NCBI GenBank assembly: GCA_905479475.1
Contig: CAJQMT010000002.1
Location: 1 to 64,000 of the forward strand
DNA: 64,000 bases
Direction of reading: 5' to 3'
From: an uncultured Flavobacteriaceae bacterium
GTDB lineage: Bacteria > Bacteroidota > Bacteroidia > Flavobacteriales > Flavobacteriaceae
Shown here: one piece after another, positions 10,078 to 20,094 of the stretch
Position numbering within the stretch: the first letter of the stretch is position 1
How the letters are laid out: every line of letters starts with the position of its first letter
The notes under the pieces: model-generated
Database searches by the model: none
Seen by the model: only the letters and a program-made list of their open reading frames with translations
What the model was told of the DNA's origin: nothing
Made by a program: the position numbers and the translations under genes

Positions 10078-10782
10078 ATGGCCAACTGCATCACTTGTGA
10101 AAACACAAACTGCTTGATTAAAAAAAATAGCAAAGACCCCAATATTCTTTCTTTCTTAAACAAAAAGCACACCATCAAATGTAAAAAGTCACAACAATTT
10201 ATCATGGAAGGAACCCCCGCCCATGGCCTCTTTTTTGCATTTAAAGGAAAAGTAAAAGTTCTCAAAACAGGCGTTGACGACAGAGAACAAATTGTTCGCT
10301 TTGCCAAAGATGGTGAAATCATTGGACACCGTGGTGGCTTTGGATCCTCCAAATACTATTCTATTTCTGCGCAAGCCCTTGAAAACACCACCCTGTGTTA
10401 CTTTGCCAAAGAAGACTTAAAAAACATCCTACTCGCCATTCCTAGACTCACATTTGAATTCATGCTTTTCTATGCAGACGAATTGAGTGAAAGTGAAACA
10501 CGCGTACGGAAATTGACACAAATGTCGGTTCGAGAACGTGTCATAGACTCCCTATTACACATGGAAAACAAATTCGGTTCTTCGGATGGACTTCTTTCCA
10601 TTACCCTTAGCCGAAAAGATTATGCCGATTATTCAGGCACCACCGAGGAACAAGTGATTCGGACACTCTCCGCATTGAAAAAAGAAAAACTCCTACTTGC
10701 CGAAGGAAGACGCTTGGGAATTCTAAATGCCAGCGCATTGAAAGCAGAAATTTCCAAACACACTTTCTCGCTGAACTCTTAA
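10078..10782 (+). CDS. Crp/Fnr family transcriptional regulator (paralogue of 7547-8251)
   Basis: Same length and extensively similar to the first regulator; N-terminal CITCENTNC...IKC. Confidence 0.88.
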   Translation: MANCITCENTNCLIKKNSKDPNILSFLNKKHTIKCKKSQQFIMEGTPAHGLFFAFKGKVKVLKTGVDDREQIVRFAKDGEIIGHRGGFGSSKYYSISAQALENTTLCYFAKEDLKNILLAIPRLTFEFMLFYADELSESETRVRKLTQMSVRERVIDSLLHMENKFGSSDGLLSITLSRKDYADYSGTTEEQVIRTLSALKKEKLLLAEGRRLGILNASALKAEISKHTFSLNS

Positions 10783-11026
10783 TATTTAGGCTTTTACAAC
10801 CTAATAATAACAAATTCAAAGCACTAATAAGCCTCCAGTGACAAGAATCGAAAAGGTTTTAATTGATAAAACCTGCAATCTGTCAGTTTTTTAAATGATT
10901 AATCACCTCTTAAAACCGGTGTAAAAAATTGTTTAACACTGTAAAACCTCATAACTAAAAACAGACCTTGAATCTATCTTTGCCCTATCACATTGAAACA
11001 AAAAATCATTAATTTAAAATAAGAGT

Positions 11027-12400
11027 ATGAAATCAACATTTGTAAAAGTAACAGCATTGGCTACCTTACTCCTCACCATATCTTGTGGAGGGAAAGACAG
11101 CAAGAAAAAAGAAGAAACCAAAGCAACACCAGAAGTAAGTGCCTCTTTGGAAATTGAAAAACCACAATTGACCTTTGGTTTTATCAAATTGACCGATATG
11201 GCACCTTTGGCTATTGCCAAAGAAAAAGGATTTTTTGAAGAAGAGGGTTTGTTTGTCTCAGTGGAAGCCCAGTCCAACTGGAAAAACATTTTAGACAGAG
11301 TTATTGACGGTCAATTGGACGGTTCTCACATGCTAGCGGGACAGCCTATTGCGGCAGGAGCTGGCTATGGTCGTCAAGCAGAACTCGTTACCCCTTTTTC
11401 TATGGACTTGAACGGAAATGGAATTACCGTATCCAACGATGTTTGGTCTAAAATGAAACCAAACATTCCAAAAGATGAAAATGGAAAACCAATACACCCT
11501 ATTAGTGCAGAATCTTTAAAGCCGGTTATTTCAGACTACAAAAACAACGGAAAAGCCTTCAAAATGGGAATGGTATTTCCAGTATCTACACACAATTATG
11601 AAATTCGTTACTGGTTGGCAGCTGCTGGAATCCACCCAGGAATGTATTCTGCAGAAAATATCCAAGGACAAATCGACGCAGAAGTACTACTATCTGTAAC
11701 ACCACCGCCACAAATGCCCGCTACTTTAGAAGCAGGAACTATTTATGGATACTGTGTAGGAGAACCATGGAACCAACAAGCCGTATTCAAAGGAATTGGA
11801 GTTCCAGTAACAACAAACTACGACATCTGGAAGAACAACCCAGAGAAAGTATTTGTAATGACTAAAAAATTTGTAGAGCAGTACCCAAATACAGCCGTTG
11901 CTGTAACCAAAGCATTGATCAGAGCCGGAAAATGGTTGGATACTCCTGGAAACAGAGAAGAAGCAGTGAAAATATTATCAATGTCACAATACGTAGGAGC
12001 TGACGAAGTGGTATTGGCCAACTCAATGACAGGTACTTTTGAATTCGAAAAAGGAGACAAAAGATCGATGCCAGACTTCAACGTATTCTACCGTTACAAT
12101 GCAACCTACCCTTTCTATTCAGATGCAGTTTGGTTCTTGACTCAGATGAGAAGATGGGGACAAATTACAACAGAAAAGCCAGCAGCATGGTATGCAGAAA
12201 AAGCAAAAGAAATCTACCGTCCTGATATCTGGGAAAAAGCAGCAAAAATCTTAGCAGCAGAAGGAAAAATTCCTGCTACGGACATTCCGGAAACAGACGG
12301 ATACAAGCCAGCAACCACAGATTTTATTGACGGGAAAAACTACGATGCAAAAGATCCTGTTGGATACATCAACAGTTTCAAAATCGGAAACAAAGACTAA
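11027..12400 (+). CDS. nrtA: Nitrate ABC transporter substrate-binding protein (CmpA/NrtA family)
   Basis: Lipobox (LLTISCGG), NrtA-type fold signatures ([38 protein letters not shown]). Confidence 0.92.
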   Translation: MKSTFVKVTALATLLLTISCGGKDSKKKEETKATPEVSASLEIEKPQLTFGFIKLTDMAPLAIAKEKGFFEEEGLFVSVEAQSNWKNILDRVIDGQLDGSHMLAGQPIAAGAGYGRQAELVTPFSMDLNGNGITVSNDVWSKMKPNIPKDENGKPIHPISAESLKPVISDYKNNGKAFKMGMVFPVSTHNYEIRYWLAAAGIHPGMYSAENIQGQIDAEVLLSVTPPPQMPATLEAGTIYGYCVGEPWNQQAVFKGIGVPVTTNYDIWKNNPEKVFVMTKKFVEQYPNTAVAVTKALIRAGKWLDTPGNREEAVKILSMSQYVGADEVVLANSMTGTFEFEKGDKRSMPDFNVFYRYNATYPFYSDAVWFLTQMRRWGQITTEKPAAWYAEKAKEIYRPDIWEKAAKILAAEGKIPATDIPETDGYKPATTDFIDGKNYDAKDPVGYINSFKIGNKD

Positions 12401-12450
12401 AAACGCTCCACAAAAATATGCCATCGAGCATCTCAATTAAAATTTGAGAG

Positions 12451-12539
12451 ATATCGAGAAACCTGTTTCCATCTTAAAACACTGTTTCTCGATATTCTTT
12501 TCTCCTTCAATCTAGGTTGAAGGAGAAAATTTCTCGATA
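12451..12539 (+). other. Intercistronic RNA stem-loops between nrtA and nrtB
   Basis: 12-bp perfect stem 12451-12462/12484-12495; 13-bp perfect stem 12498-12510/12517-12529; third complementary copy TTTCTCGATA at 12530-12539. Confidence 0.65.
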
Positions 12540-12576
12540 AGACAGATTCATAAAAGAACTCAGCAAAACAAACAAA

Positions 12577-13677
12577 ATGAAAGATTCTATCATCAAAGGA
12601 TTCCGATTTATCGGACTTGGTTTTTTTGAACCACTCGTAAGACTAATTGCCGGCGAGGACTCGAGAAAAAACAGTACAGAAGTTTTAAAGAAAATAATCG
12701 CTCCAATCGCTTCTATTCTATTATTTATTGGAATTTGGTACAGCGGATCCAAATCGCTTTTCAATACAGAGGCCAACTACAAAATAGAAAAAGTACGCAA
12801 AGAACAAGGTGATGAAGAAGCCGCTAAAATGAAAGCCTGTATTGAATCTGGAGATGTGAGCTGTCAACCCAATACACTGCCTTCTCCTTCTCAAGTTTGG
12901 GCGTCTTACAAGCTGCTTTTGAAAGATCACAAAATCATTAGTGCGGACAAAGATGCTTTCAAGCAAAAAACAGCTGCCATGAATGAGAAGAGAGTCGCGC
13001 AAGGAAAAAATCCGATTGTATATACCGGAAGACCTTCTTTTGTAGACCAGATAAAAACAAGTATCAAAACGGTATTCGCAGGATTTTTATTGGCGCTGCT
13101 TATTGCCACTCCAATCGGTATTATTATTGGGCTGAGTGAAACCTTGAGAACTTCTTTCAACTGGTTGATTCAAATTTTAAAACCTGTGTCACCCGTAGTT
13201 TGGTTGTTGTTGGTTTTTATGATCGTCAAAACATTGACAAAAGATTCTAACGGAGATACCTCTTTTATCATCTCGTTTATCAGTGTAGGACTTTGTTCTA
13301 TGTGGGCAACTTTGGTAAATACAGCCATGGGAGTTTCTTCGGTAGACAAAGATTACATCAATGTCGCAAAAGTATTGAAACTCGGTTCGCTTCAAAAAAT
13401 ATTCAAAGTAATCCTTCCAGCCTCTTTGCCTCTTATTTTTACGGGATTGAGAATTACCCTATCGGTAGCATGGATGGTATTGATTGCCATTGAACTCTTG
13501 GCACAAAGTCCAGGATTGGGCTCATTTGTATGGGAAGAATTCCAAAACGGAGCCAACGATTCCAACTCTAAGATAATTGTTGCCATGTTTGTGATTGGTT
13601 TTATTGGATTCTTACTGGACAGAATTATGCTGACTATCCAAAAATTTATCTCATTTGATAAAAACGAAGGCATCTAA
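12577..13677 (+). CDS. nrtB: Nitrate ABC transporter permease
   Basis: Multi-TM BPD-type permease with the EAA-like loop region; between nrtA and two ATPases. Confidence 0.9.
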   Translation: MKDSIIKGFRFIGLGFFEPLVRLIAGEDSRKNSTEVLKKIIAPIASILLFIGIWYSGSKSLFNTEANYKIEKVRKEQGDEEAAKMKACIESGDVSCQPNTLPSPSQVWASYKLLLKDHKIISADKDAFKQKTAAMNEKRVAQGKNPIVYTGRPSFVDQIKTSIKTVFAGFLLALLIATPIGIIIGLSETLRTSFNWLIQILKPVSPVVWLLLVFMIVKTLTKDSNGDTSFIISFISVGLCSMWATLVNTAMGVSSVDKDYINVAKVLKLGSLQKIFKVILPASLPLIFTGLRITLSVAWMVLIAIELLAQSPGLGSFVWEEFQNGANDSNSKIIVAMFVIGFIGFLLDRIMLTIQKFISFDKNEGI

Positions 13678-13685
13678 CAAACTAC

Positions 13686-13727
13686 TTTGTGCTGTGAACA
13701 GCAGTCAAACATTGTTCACAGCACAAA
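13686..13727 (+). other. Intercistronic hairpin between nrtB and nrtC
   Basis: 15-bp perfect stem TTTGTGCTGTGAACA / TGTTCACAGCACAAA with a 12-nt loop, no U-tract after it. Confidence 0.65.
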
Positions 13728-13786
13728 AAAACAAGAACAAACGATTGAATCGCCTCACATAGATAGGCTCTTAAAGAATAAGTAAA

Positions 13787-14644
13787 ATGGCATATTTAGA
13801 ATTGAACAACGTAACAAAAACCTATGGCACTGGTGAGAACACCACCAAGGTTTTGGACAATATCAACCTTCATATTGAAGAAGGAGAGTTTGTTGCCATC
13901 GTAGGATTTACAGGTAGTGGAAAAACAACCTTGGTAAATTTGATCAACGGTCTCGAAAAACCGACCAGCGGTGAGGTTTTATTCAAAGGAAAACCCGTAG
14001 AAGATACCAGCCATGAACGAGGTGTTATCTTTCAGAATTACTCCTTACTTCCGTGGTTGACAGTCTATCAAAATGTAGAAATGGCAGTAAAAGAAGCCTT
14101 TCCAAAAAAACCGAAAAAATTCATTGACCAACGTATCAAAGAATACGTGGAAATGGTAAGTCTTTCACATGCCATCCACAAAAGACCCAAAGAACTATCA
14201 GGAGGTATGCGACAACGCGTATCTGTTGCCCGAGCCTTGTCTATGGATCCTGAAATGATCATCATGGACGAACCTTTGGGGGCTTTAGATGCACTGACAC
14301 GCGGAAATCTTCAAGACGAAATTTTAAATATTTGGAACAAAAACAAACGCACCGCACTCCTCATTACAAATGATGTGGACGAAGGGATTTACATGGCTGA
14401 TCGAATCATTCCATTACGCCCGGGACCAAAAGCAACTTTGGGGCCTGAATTTAAAATTGACATTGAACGACCTCGTGACAAAACAGCATTGAACGACAAC
14501 GCTTCCTTTAAGAAAACGAGAAATGAAATCATCGAGTATTTGATGGAGATCGGAAACGAACGCTCTTCAAATTCAGAAATACAGTACGAACTACCTGACA
14601 TCCAACCGAAAGATTTGCGATGGGAATTCAAAGCTTCTAAATAA
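13787..14644 (+). CDS. nrtC: Nitrate ABC transporter ATP-binding protein
   Basis: Walker [25 protein letters not shown], Walker B. Confidence 0.88.
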   Translation: MAYLELNNVTKTYGTGENTTKVLDNINLHIEEGEFVAIVGFTGSGKTTLVNLINGLEKPTSGEVLFKGKPVEDTSHERGVIFQNYSLLPWLTVYQNVEMAVKEAFPKKPKKFIDQRIKEYVEMVSLSHAIHKRPKELSGGMRQRVSVARALSMDPEMIIMDEPLGALDALTRGNLQDEILNIWNKNKRTALLITNDVDEGIYMADRIIPLRPGPKATLGPEFKIDIERPRDKTALNDNASFKKTRNEIIEYLMEIGNERSSNSEIQYELPDIQPKDLRWEFKASK

Positions 14645-14651
14645 TACGATC

Positions 14652-15455
14652 ATGAAAACAAGCATACTTCAAGAAAAATTTGCGCCAGCCGAAACGATGT
14701 TGGACTTACAAAAATTAAAAAAAGTATACCCTACTCCAAAAGGGGATTACGTCGTATTGGAAGACTTGAACCTCCAAGTGAAAAAAGAAGAATTCATCAC
14801 CATTATTGGACATTCTGGTTGTGGAAAAACAACCATGCTTTCCATGATTGCTGGATTGAATGAAATTTCTGGAGGAAAAATCTCGGTACTAGGATCTTCG
14901 ATCAAAGGCCCTGGACCCGACAGAGGTGTTATTTTCCAAGCACCCAGTTTGATGCCCTGGATGACCGCTTTTGAAAATGTCATGCTCGGTGTGAAAAAAG
15001 TATTTCCACACGGAACCAAAAAAGAAAGAGAAGACATCTGTAAATACTACTTGAGTAAAGTAGGATTGGAGGGTTCTTTTCACAAAAGAGCTTCTGAACT
15101 TTCCCAAGGAATGCAACAACGTGTCGGAATTGCCAGAGCGTTTGCCATCAAACCCAAAGTACTTCTTTTAGACGAACCTTTTGGAATGTTAGATTCTTTG
15201 ACACGGGGTGAATTGCAAGATGTTCTGATAGAAATCTGGAACAAAGAAAAAATTACCGCAGTTATGATTACACATGATGTAGACGAAGCGATATTTCTTT
15301 CCGATAGAGTGGTGATGATGACCAGCGGACCAAAGGCAAAAATTGGAGATATTCTTCCCATTGGATTTGAACGACCTCGTTCGAGAAAAGCCGTACTCAC
15401 ACATGACGATTACTACAAGTACAGAAAACATTTGATCGATTTCCTAGAACATTAA
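14652..15455 (+). CDS. nrtD: Nitrate ABC transporter ATP-binding protein
   Basis: Walker [25 protein letters not shown], Walker B; 7 bp after nrtC. Confidence 0.88.
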   Translation: MKTSILQEKFAPAETMLDLQKLKKVYPTPKGDYVVLEDLNLQVKKEEFITIIGHSGCGKTTMLSMIAGLNEISGGKISVLGSSIKGPGPDRGVIFQAPSLMPWMTAFENVMLGVKKVFPHGTKKEREDICKYYLSKVGLEGSFHKRASELSQGMQQRVGIARAFAIKPKVLLLDEPFGMLDSLTRGELQDVLIEIWNKEKITAVMITHDVDEAIFLSDRVVMMTSGPKAKIGDILPIGFERPRSRKAVLTHDDYYKYRKHLIDFLEH

Positions 15456-15592
15456 AACTGTTTAAAAACAGGGGTACAGTGCTATAAAAAGACCTTAAAA
15501 CCTGTTTTTTATCATATTCTGTATTTCAAATTGAAACTACATTTGTCAACATAAAACAACAACTATAATAGCAACCCTTAAAATAACAAAAA

Positions 15593-16777
15593 ATGAAACT
15601 CAAAAATTTAATCTTTACAGTGGCAGTACTTGCTTCGACAAGCATGTTTGCCCAATTCTCATTAAGTGGTGAATTTAGACCTCGTACAGAATGGTTCGGT
15701 CACGGACAAAAAGCAACAGCCTTAGAGGGAACGAAGGGATATCTTTCAACAAGCGTAAGAGCAGCCTTGAAAGGAACCTACAAATCAGAAGGATACACCT
15801 TATTTACAAGCTTTCAAGAAGTGTTTAAATTTGGAGATCGCGCACAAATTTCTCCTGCTGGAAACGGAAACTTCCGTGTGCAAGAAGCTTGGGCAGACAT
15901 CAAATTGAACGACGCACTTAGCTTGAAATTTGGTCGCCAACCTCTTTCTTACGATGACCAACGAATTTTAGGAGGTCTTGGATGGGCTCAGCAAGCAAGA
16001 ACCCACGATGCAGGAGTCTTCAAATACAAAAAAGGAGGCTACAATTTAGACTTAGGTTTTGCATTGAACACACCTACCTCTGCAATCTACGACCAAGCTG
16101 CCGCATTCTCATACAGAGAAATGGCTTTTGTTCGTGCGAACAAAAAGTACAAAAACTTAAACTTGAGCGCTTTGATCTTGTCAAATACTTACCAGAACGG
16201 AAGCGAAGACAAATCAAGTCTTTTGACAGCAGGTCTTCATGCAGACTTAAAGCTTAACAAATTGACACTTACAGCAAATGCATATTTACAAGAAGGAGAC
16301 CGATTGAATGATGTAGCCGTAGAAGGTGCTTATTTGGCAAGCCTTTTGGCAAAATACAAAGCTACAGGAAAAACAACTTTCAAAGCAGGTTTCGAAACAA
16401 TTTCTGGGAAAACAGACGATTCTGCAGCTTTCTTCCCTTTGTATGGAACCAACCATGCTTTCAACGGTTTGATGGATAGATTTTATGTAGGAAACCACGG
16501 AAATGCTGGAGGGCTGAACGATCTACAATTGGGAGTTTCAACAAAAATCTCTGGTTTGGCAGTAAGCTTGACAGGGCATTACTTTACAGAAGTTGAAGAT
16601 CTTGATGGACTTGGAAGTGACCTAGGGTCAGAATTGGATTTGGTAGTTGCCAAAAAGTTCAAAGATTTCAAATTGGTAGGAGGATACTCTCAATTCTTTG
16701 AACCATCTGAAGTTGTTGGTAAAGACACACAAAACTGGGCTTGGTTAATGCTCATCATTTCTCCTAAATTCTTGTAA
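15593..16777 (+). CDS. Alginate-export-type outer membrane beta-barrel porin
   Basis: Signal peptide ending SMFAQ; FSLSGEFRPRTEWFGHG...QEAWADIKLNDALSLKFGRQPLSYDDQRILG typical of Alginate_exp porins. Confidence 0.8.
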   Translation: MKLKNLIFTVAVLASTSMFAQFSLSGEFRPRTEWFGHGQKATALEGTKGYLSTSVRAALKGTYKSEGYTLFTSFQEVFKFGDRAQISPAGNGNFRVQEAWADIKLNDALSLKFGRQPLSYDDQRILGGLGWAQQARTHDAGVFKYKKGGYNLDLGFALNTPTSAIYDQAAAFSYREMAFVRANKKYKNLNLSALILSNTYQNGSEDKSSLLTAGLHADLKLNKLTLTANAYLQEGDRLNDVAVEGAYLASLLAKYKATGKTTFKAGFETISGKTDDSAAFFPLYGTNHAFNGLMDRFYVGNHGNAGGLNDLQLGVSTKISGLAVSLTGHYFTEVEDLDGLGSDLGSELDLVVAKKFKDFKLVGGYSQFFEPSEVVGKDTQNWAWLMLIISPKFL

Positions 16778-16802
16778 GAACTTTCTTAAAATCTGATAAT
16801 CT

Positions 16803-16828
16803 AAAACTGCCTTCGGGCAGTTTTTTTG
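16803..16828 (+). terminator. Intrinsic terminator after the porin gene
   Basis: AAAACTGCC-TTCG-GGCAGTTTT plus T run. Confidence 0.85.
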
Positions 16829-16999
16829 TTTTTAACAGATTCATTTCTGTTATTCGACAGTTTTTTTATTGAGACACACCCCTTTTTAAATGGGTAAAAA
16901 AGTGGACTTCGCATGCTCATTCTCATAAAATGAATCTTCAATACAACCTATTTTTACCATGCAAGAAAAAACAGTGTAAACCCTTTAAAACAAAATCTT

Positions 17000-17488
17000 A
17001 TGTTGACATTTTTAAAAAAACTAATCAAAAAACCCAAAGAAGAAAAAAGCCCCATTGACGAACAAACCATTGTACTTGTGCAAGGGTCTTTTGAAAAAGT
17101 AAAGCCCATTGCTGCCACCGCTGCAGAAATTTTTTACACAAAACTATTTGAATTAGACCCAAAATTAAAGCCTATGTTTCCTACAGAAAAAGAGGGTGCC
17201 ATGGCCGAGCAAGGCAACAAATTGATGACCATGCTCTCAAGCGCGGTTGCTGGACTAACGGCTCTAGACAAGTTGATACCAATACTCCAAGATTTAGGAA
17301 AAAGACACGTGCAGTATGGAGTAGAAAAATCACATTATGACACCGTAGGTGCAGCACTACTTGACACACTTCAAGCGGGTCTAGGAGAAGGTTTTACACC
17401 AAGTATAAAACAAGCCTGGACTGATGTATACACCGTAATGGCAGGCGTGATGATCGAAGCCTCTTATGGAAAATCTGCAGATGCCTAA
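17000..17488 (+). CDS. Single-domain globin
   Basis: 162 aa; LVQGSFEKVKP...FYTKLFELDPKLKPMFP...LGKRHVQYGV with distal/proximal His candidates. Confidence 0.85.
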   Translation: MLTFLKKLIKKPKEEKSPIDEQTIVLVQGSFEKVKPIAATAAEIFYTKLFELDPKLKPMFPTEKEGAMAEQGNKLMTMLSSAVAGLTALDKLIPILQDLGKRHVQYGVEKSHYDTVGAALLDTLQAGLGEGFTPSIKQAWTDVYTVMAGVMIEASYGKSADA

Positions 17489-17758
17489 ACCATGTAATTT
17501 TTCACGAAACAATTGAAAATCAATAGAAAAGAAACAACAAATTGCAAAAAAAAAATTTTATTAAAAAATGTTTAAAACAAGTCGCTCATAAAAAAACAAA
17601 AGAATTTTGCAAAAAAAAATGAGATAACATTTATCTTTGTTGTTGAAAACAACAAATTTAAAGTATCGAAATGCAGTCTTTGTTTCATAGTAAGCTTTAG
17701 CACTATTTTTAAACAAGTTAAGAATCTTGTAAATAAATAACACTAAAAAACACTTCTC

Positions 17759-18565
17759 ATGAAAAATCTAACAACCCTAACAACTCCATTTCTTACCTTA
17801 CTTTTGTTTGCATGTGGTGGAGTTCCTGAAAAAAAAGAAACAGCTGCTGTTGAAAAAATGGAATTTGCCGTTGCTGAAGTCCTTGAAATGGTCGCAAAAG
17901 AAAACGACATCACACGAACGCTCTACACCAAAGCCATTGTGGGAGGTGGAAAAAAACAAGGAATGAAATTTGACGAAGACTGGCAAAAAGAAGAAGTAGA
18001 AGCAGGACCACTTCCGGCTTTATTTTTAAGAGGAATTGCCAATGACATTCGCAAAAGCGAAACGCCTCTCGGTCTTTATTTAGGATCTGATTTCCCAATC
18101 AACAAAGCCAATAAATTGGAAGGAAAACAAGCAGATCTGTTTAAAAAGATAAAAGAAGACAGAAAACCTCAATTCTTTTACGATGAAAACCAAGAAGTAC
18201 ATACGGCTATGTTTGCCGATGTTGCTGGAGCTGGAGCCTGTGTTTCGTGCCATAACGATCACGAACAAACTACTAAAACGGATTGGAAACTTGGAGATGT
18301 TATGGGTGCTACCACTTGGCAATACCCAGCAGACTCTTTAAGTTACGAAGCTACTTTGGGAGTCTTAAAAGCTTACAGAAACGGAACCAAGGCTGTTTAT
18401 GAAGACTATCTTGCAGAAATATCAAAGTTTGAAAAGAGTGAAAAACCTGAAATTGGTGATAAATGGCCTTCTGCTGGAGGATTGTACTTGCCAAGTCCAG
18501 AGGTCTTTTTAGACAGTGTCAGAGAACTAGCTTCTTATGACACCATGAAGGTATTGCTCAACTAA
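17759..18565 (+). CDS. c-type heme lipoprotein, DUF3365/Tll0287-like
   Basis: Lipobox LLFACGG; single CVSCH heme motif; DUF3365-like sequence (GLYLGSDFPINKANKLEGKQADLFKKI). Confidence 0.8.
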   Translation: MKNLTTLTTPFLTLLLFACGGVPEKKETAAVEKMEFAVAEVLEMVAKENDITRTLYTKAIVGGGKKQGMKFDEDWQKEEVEAGPLPALFLRGIANDIRKSETPLGLYLGSDFPINKANKLEGKQADLFKKIKEDRKPQFFYDENQEVHTAMFADVAGAGACVSCHNDHEQTTKTDWKLGDVMGATTWQYPADSLSYEATLGVLKAYRNGTKAVYEDYLAEISKFEKSEKPEIGDKWPSAGGLYLPSPEVFLDSVRELASYDTMKVLLN

Positions 18566-18577
18566 GAAAATACGGAA

Positions 18578-19057
18578 TTGAAAAATAATAGTTACATACC
18601 CCTAATAGGCCTACTGCTTTTCTTCGCCTATCTTTTGCAAGAAGTCCTGCAATTAAAATGGTCTTTTTTAGAAGATCTACAAAGATTGGAGCCCTACAAA
18701 AGATGGTCGGGATTAGCGCTAGGTCTCTTTATTTTGTTTCAATGGTTGCTTACCTTTAGCAGGATCATTCCTGCTTTTAGAAAAAAAGCACTGACCATCA
18801 ACAAATTGCACAAATGGATCGGTATTTTTAGTCCCCTGTTGTTGTATGCTCACAGCACACAATTTGGTTTTGGGTACTTAGCATTGTTCTCCTATTTGTT
18901 TCTCGCAAATATGCTGCTAGGAACCGTTAATTTGGATGTATTGAAATCAACCAAGTCATGGATTTTCAAAGGGTGGATGATCGCTCATGTATCACTTTCT
19001 ATGTGTATTACTTTTTTACTTTTTTTTCATATCAACATCGTTTTTTACTACAAATAA
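18578..19057 (+). CDS. Integral membrane protein, predicted diheme b-type (ferric-reductase-like)
   Basis: 159 aa, about four TM helices; two H-x13-H pairs (HKWIGIFSPLLLYAH and HVSLSMCITFLLFFH). Confidence 0.6.
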   Translation: MKNNSYIPLIGLLLFFAYLLQEVLQLKWSFLEDLQRLEPYKRWSGLALGLFILFQWLLTFSRIIPAFRKKALTINKLHKWIGIFSPLLLYAHSTQFGFGYLALFSYLFLANMLLGTVNLDVLKSTKSWIFKGWMIAHVSLSMCITFLLFFHINIVFYYK

Positions 19058-19062
19058 CCCCT

Positions 19063-20091
19063 ATGAAATTAACCGTAGTCAACGTCAAAAAAGAAACTGA
19101 TCAAGCGGTCACAATCTCTTTTAAAAACAATCGTATTTTTAACAAAATACACTACAAGCCTGGACAATTTTTAACTCTAAAAATTCCAATCAATGGACGC
19201 GTAGAAAGTCGAGCCTACTCTTTCAGCAGCGATCCTTACACAGAAAAATCGCTGAAAATAACGGTGAAAAAAGTAGCGAATGGGTTGATTTCAAACTATC
19301 TAAATACTGAGGTAAAAGCTGGTCAAAAAATGACCATTGACAAACCAATGGGAAGTTTCTACATTGAACCTGATGCCGAGCAAAAACAACAATATGTTTT
19401 ATTTGCCGGAGGAAGCGGAATAACACCAGTTTTCTCTATCCTAAAAACGGTTTTGGCCAAAGAACCGCATTCCAAAGTAGTATTGATCTATGCCAATCTG
19501 AATATTGAAAATATCATTTTCCTTGAAGAATTGCAGGAACTGAGTAAAACCTATTCAGATCGATTGTCTGTAGAATACATTCTCAGTGAAAATACAAATC
19601 CACTTTTTCATTCTGGTTTTGTCACAAAAGAAATCATCGAAAAAATATTTGACAAATACGATTTGGAATTTACAGATCACAAATACATGATGTGCGGCCC
19701 CTCGGGATTTATGAGAACGGTCAAAGAAATTTTGAAAGCCAAATCCATAGCGCCCTCAAAAGTTCAAACGGAAGTTTTCAAAGCGGCGAAAATTAAGATT
19801 GATTCAAAAAACTTGCTTAGCAAGGTGACTATCAAACACAAAGGCACCACTCACAACCTGGAAGTTCCTGGTAATAGAACCATTCTCGAACAAGCGATGA
19901 AAGATAACATTGCCCTGCCCTACTCATGTAGATCTGGCATGTGCAGTACGTGCAAAGCACAGTGCGTATCTGGCGAAGTCCAATTGACAAAAGGTCACCT
20001 GCTCCCTGACAACGAAGTTGAAAACGGAGCCATATTAACCTGTGTCAGCTACCCAAGTAGCGAAGAAGTAACCATAGAAATTCCGAAATAA
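19063..20091 (+). CDS. FAD/NAD(P)-binding oxidoreductase with C-terminal [2Fe-2S] ferredoxin
   Basis: RAYSFSS flavin motif, GGSGITPVFSI, MMCGPSGF, C-terminal CRSGMCSTCKAQC. Track ORF starts at 18958 but ATG 19063 follows the upstream stop. Confidence 0.88.
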   Translation: MKLTVVNVKKETDQAVTISFKNNRIFNKIHYKPGQFLTLKIPINGRVESRAYSFSSDPYTEKSLKITVKKVANGLISNYLNTEVKAGQKMTIDKPMGSFYIEPDAEQKQQYVLFAGGSGITPVFSILKTVLAKEPHSKVVLIYANLNIENIIFLEELQELSKTYSDRLSVEYILSENTNPLFHSGFVTKEIIEKIFDKYDLEFTDHKYMMCGPSGFMRTVKEILKAKSIAPSKVQTEVFKAAKIKIDSKNLLSKVTIKHKGTTHNLEVPGNRTILEQAMKDNIALPYSCRSGMCSTCKAQCVSGEVQLTKGHLLPDNEVENGAILTCVSYPSSEEVTIEIPK

Positions 20092-20094
20092 GGT

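Noticed and set aside
17539-17625. Poly-A rich region with two TTGC-poly-A blocks upstream of the DUF3365 gene
   Set aside because: Consistent with an AT-rich promoter (TATCTTTG -7 box nearby); not distinctive enough to claim a repeat element.
18958-20091. ORF-track start for the FAD/2Fe2S reductase at 18958
   Set aside because: It would overlap the upstream membrane protein by ~100 bp; ATG 19063 begins the conserved reductase domain right after the upstream stop.
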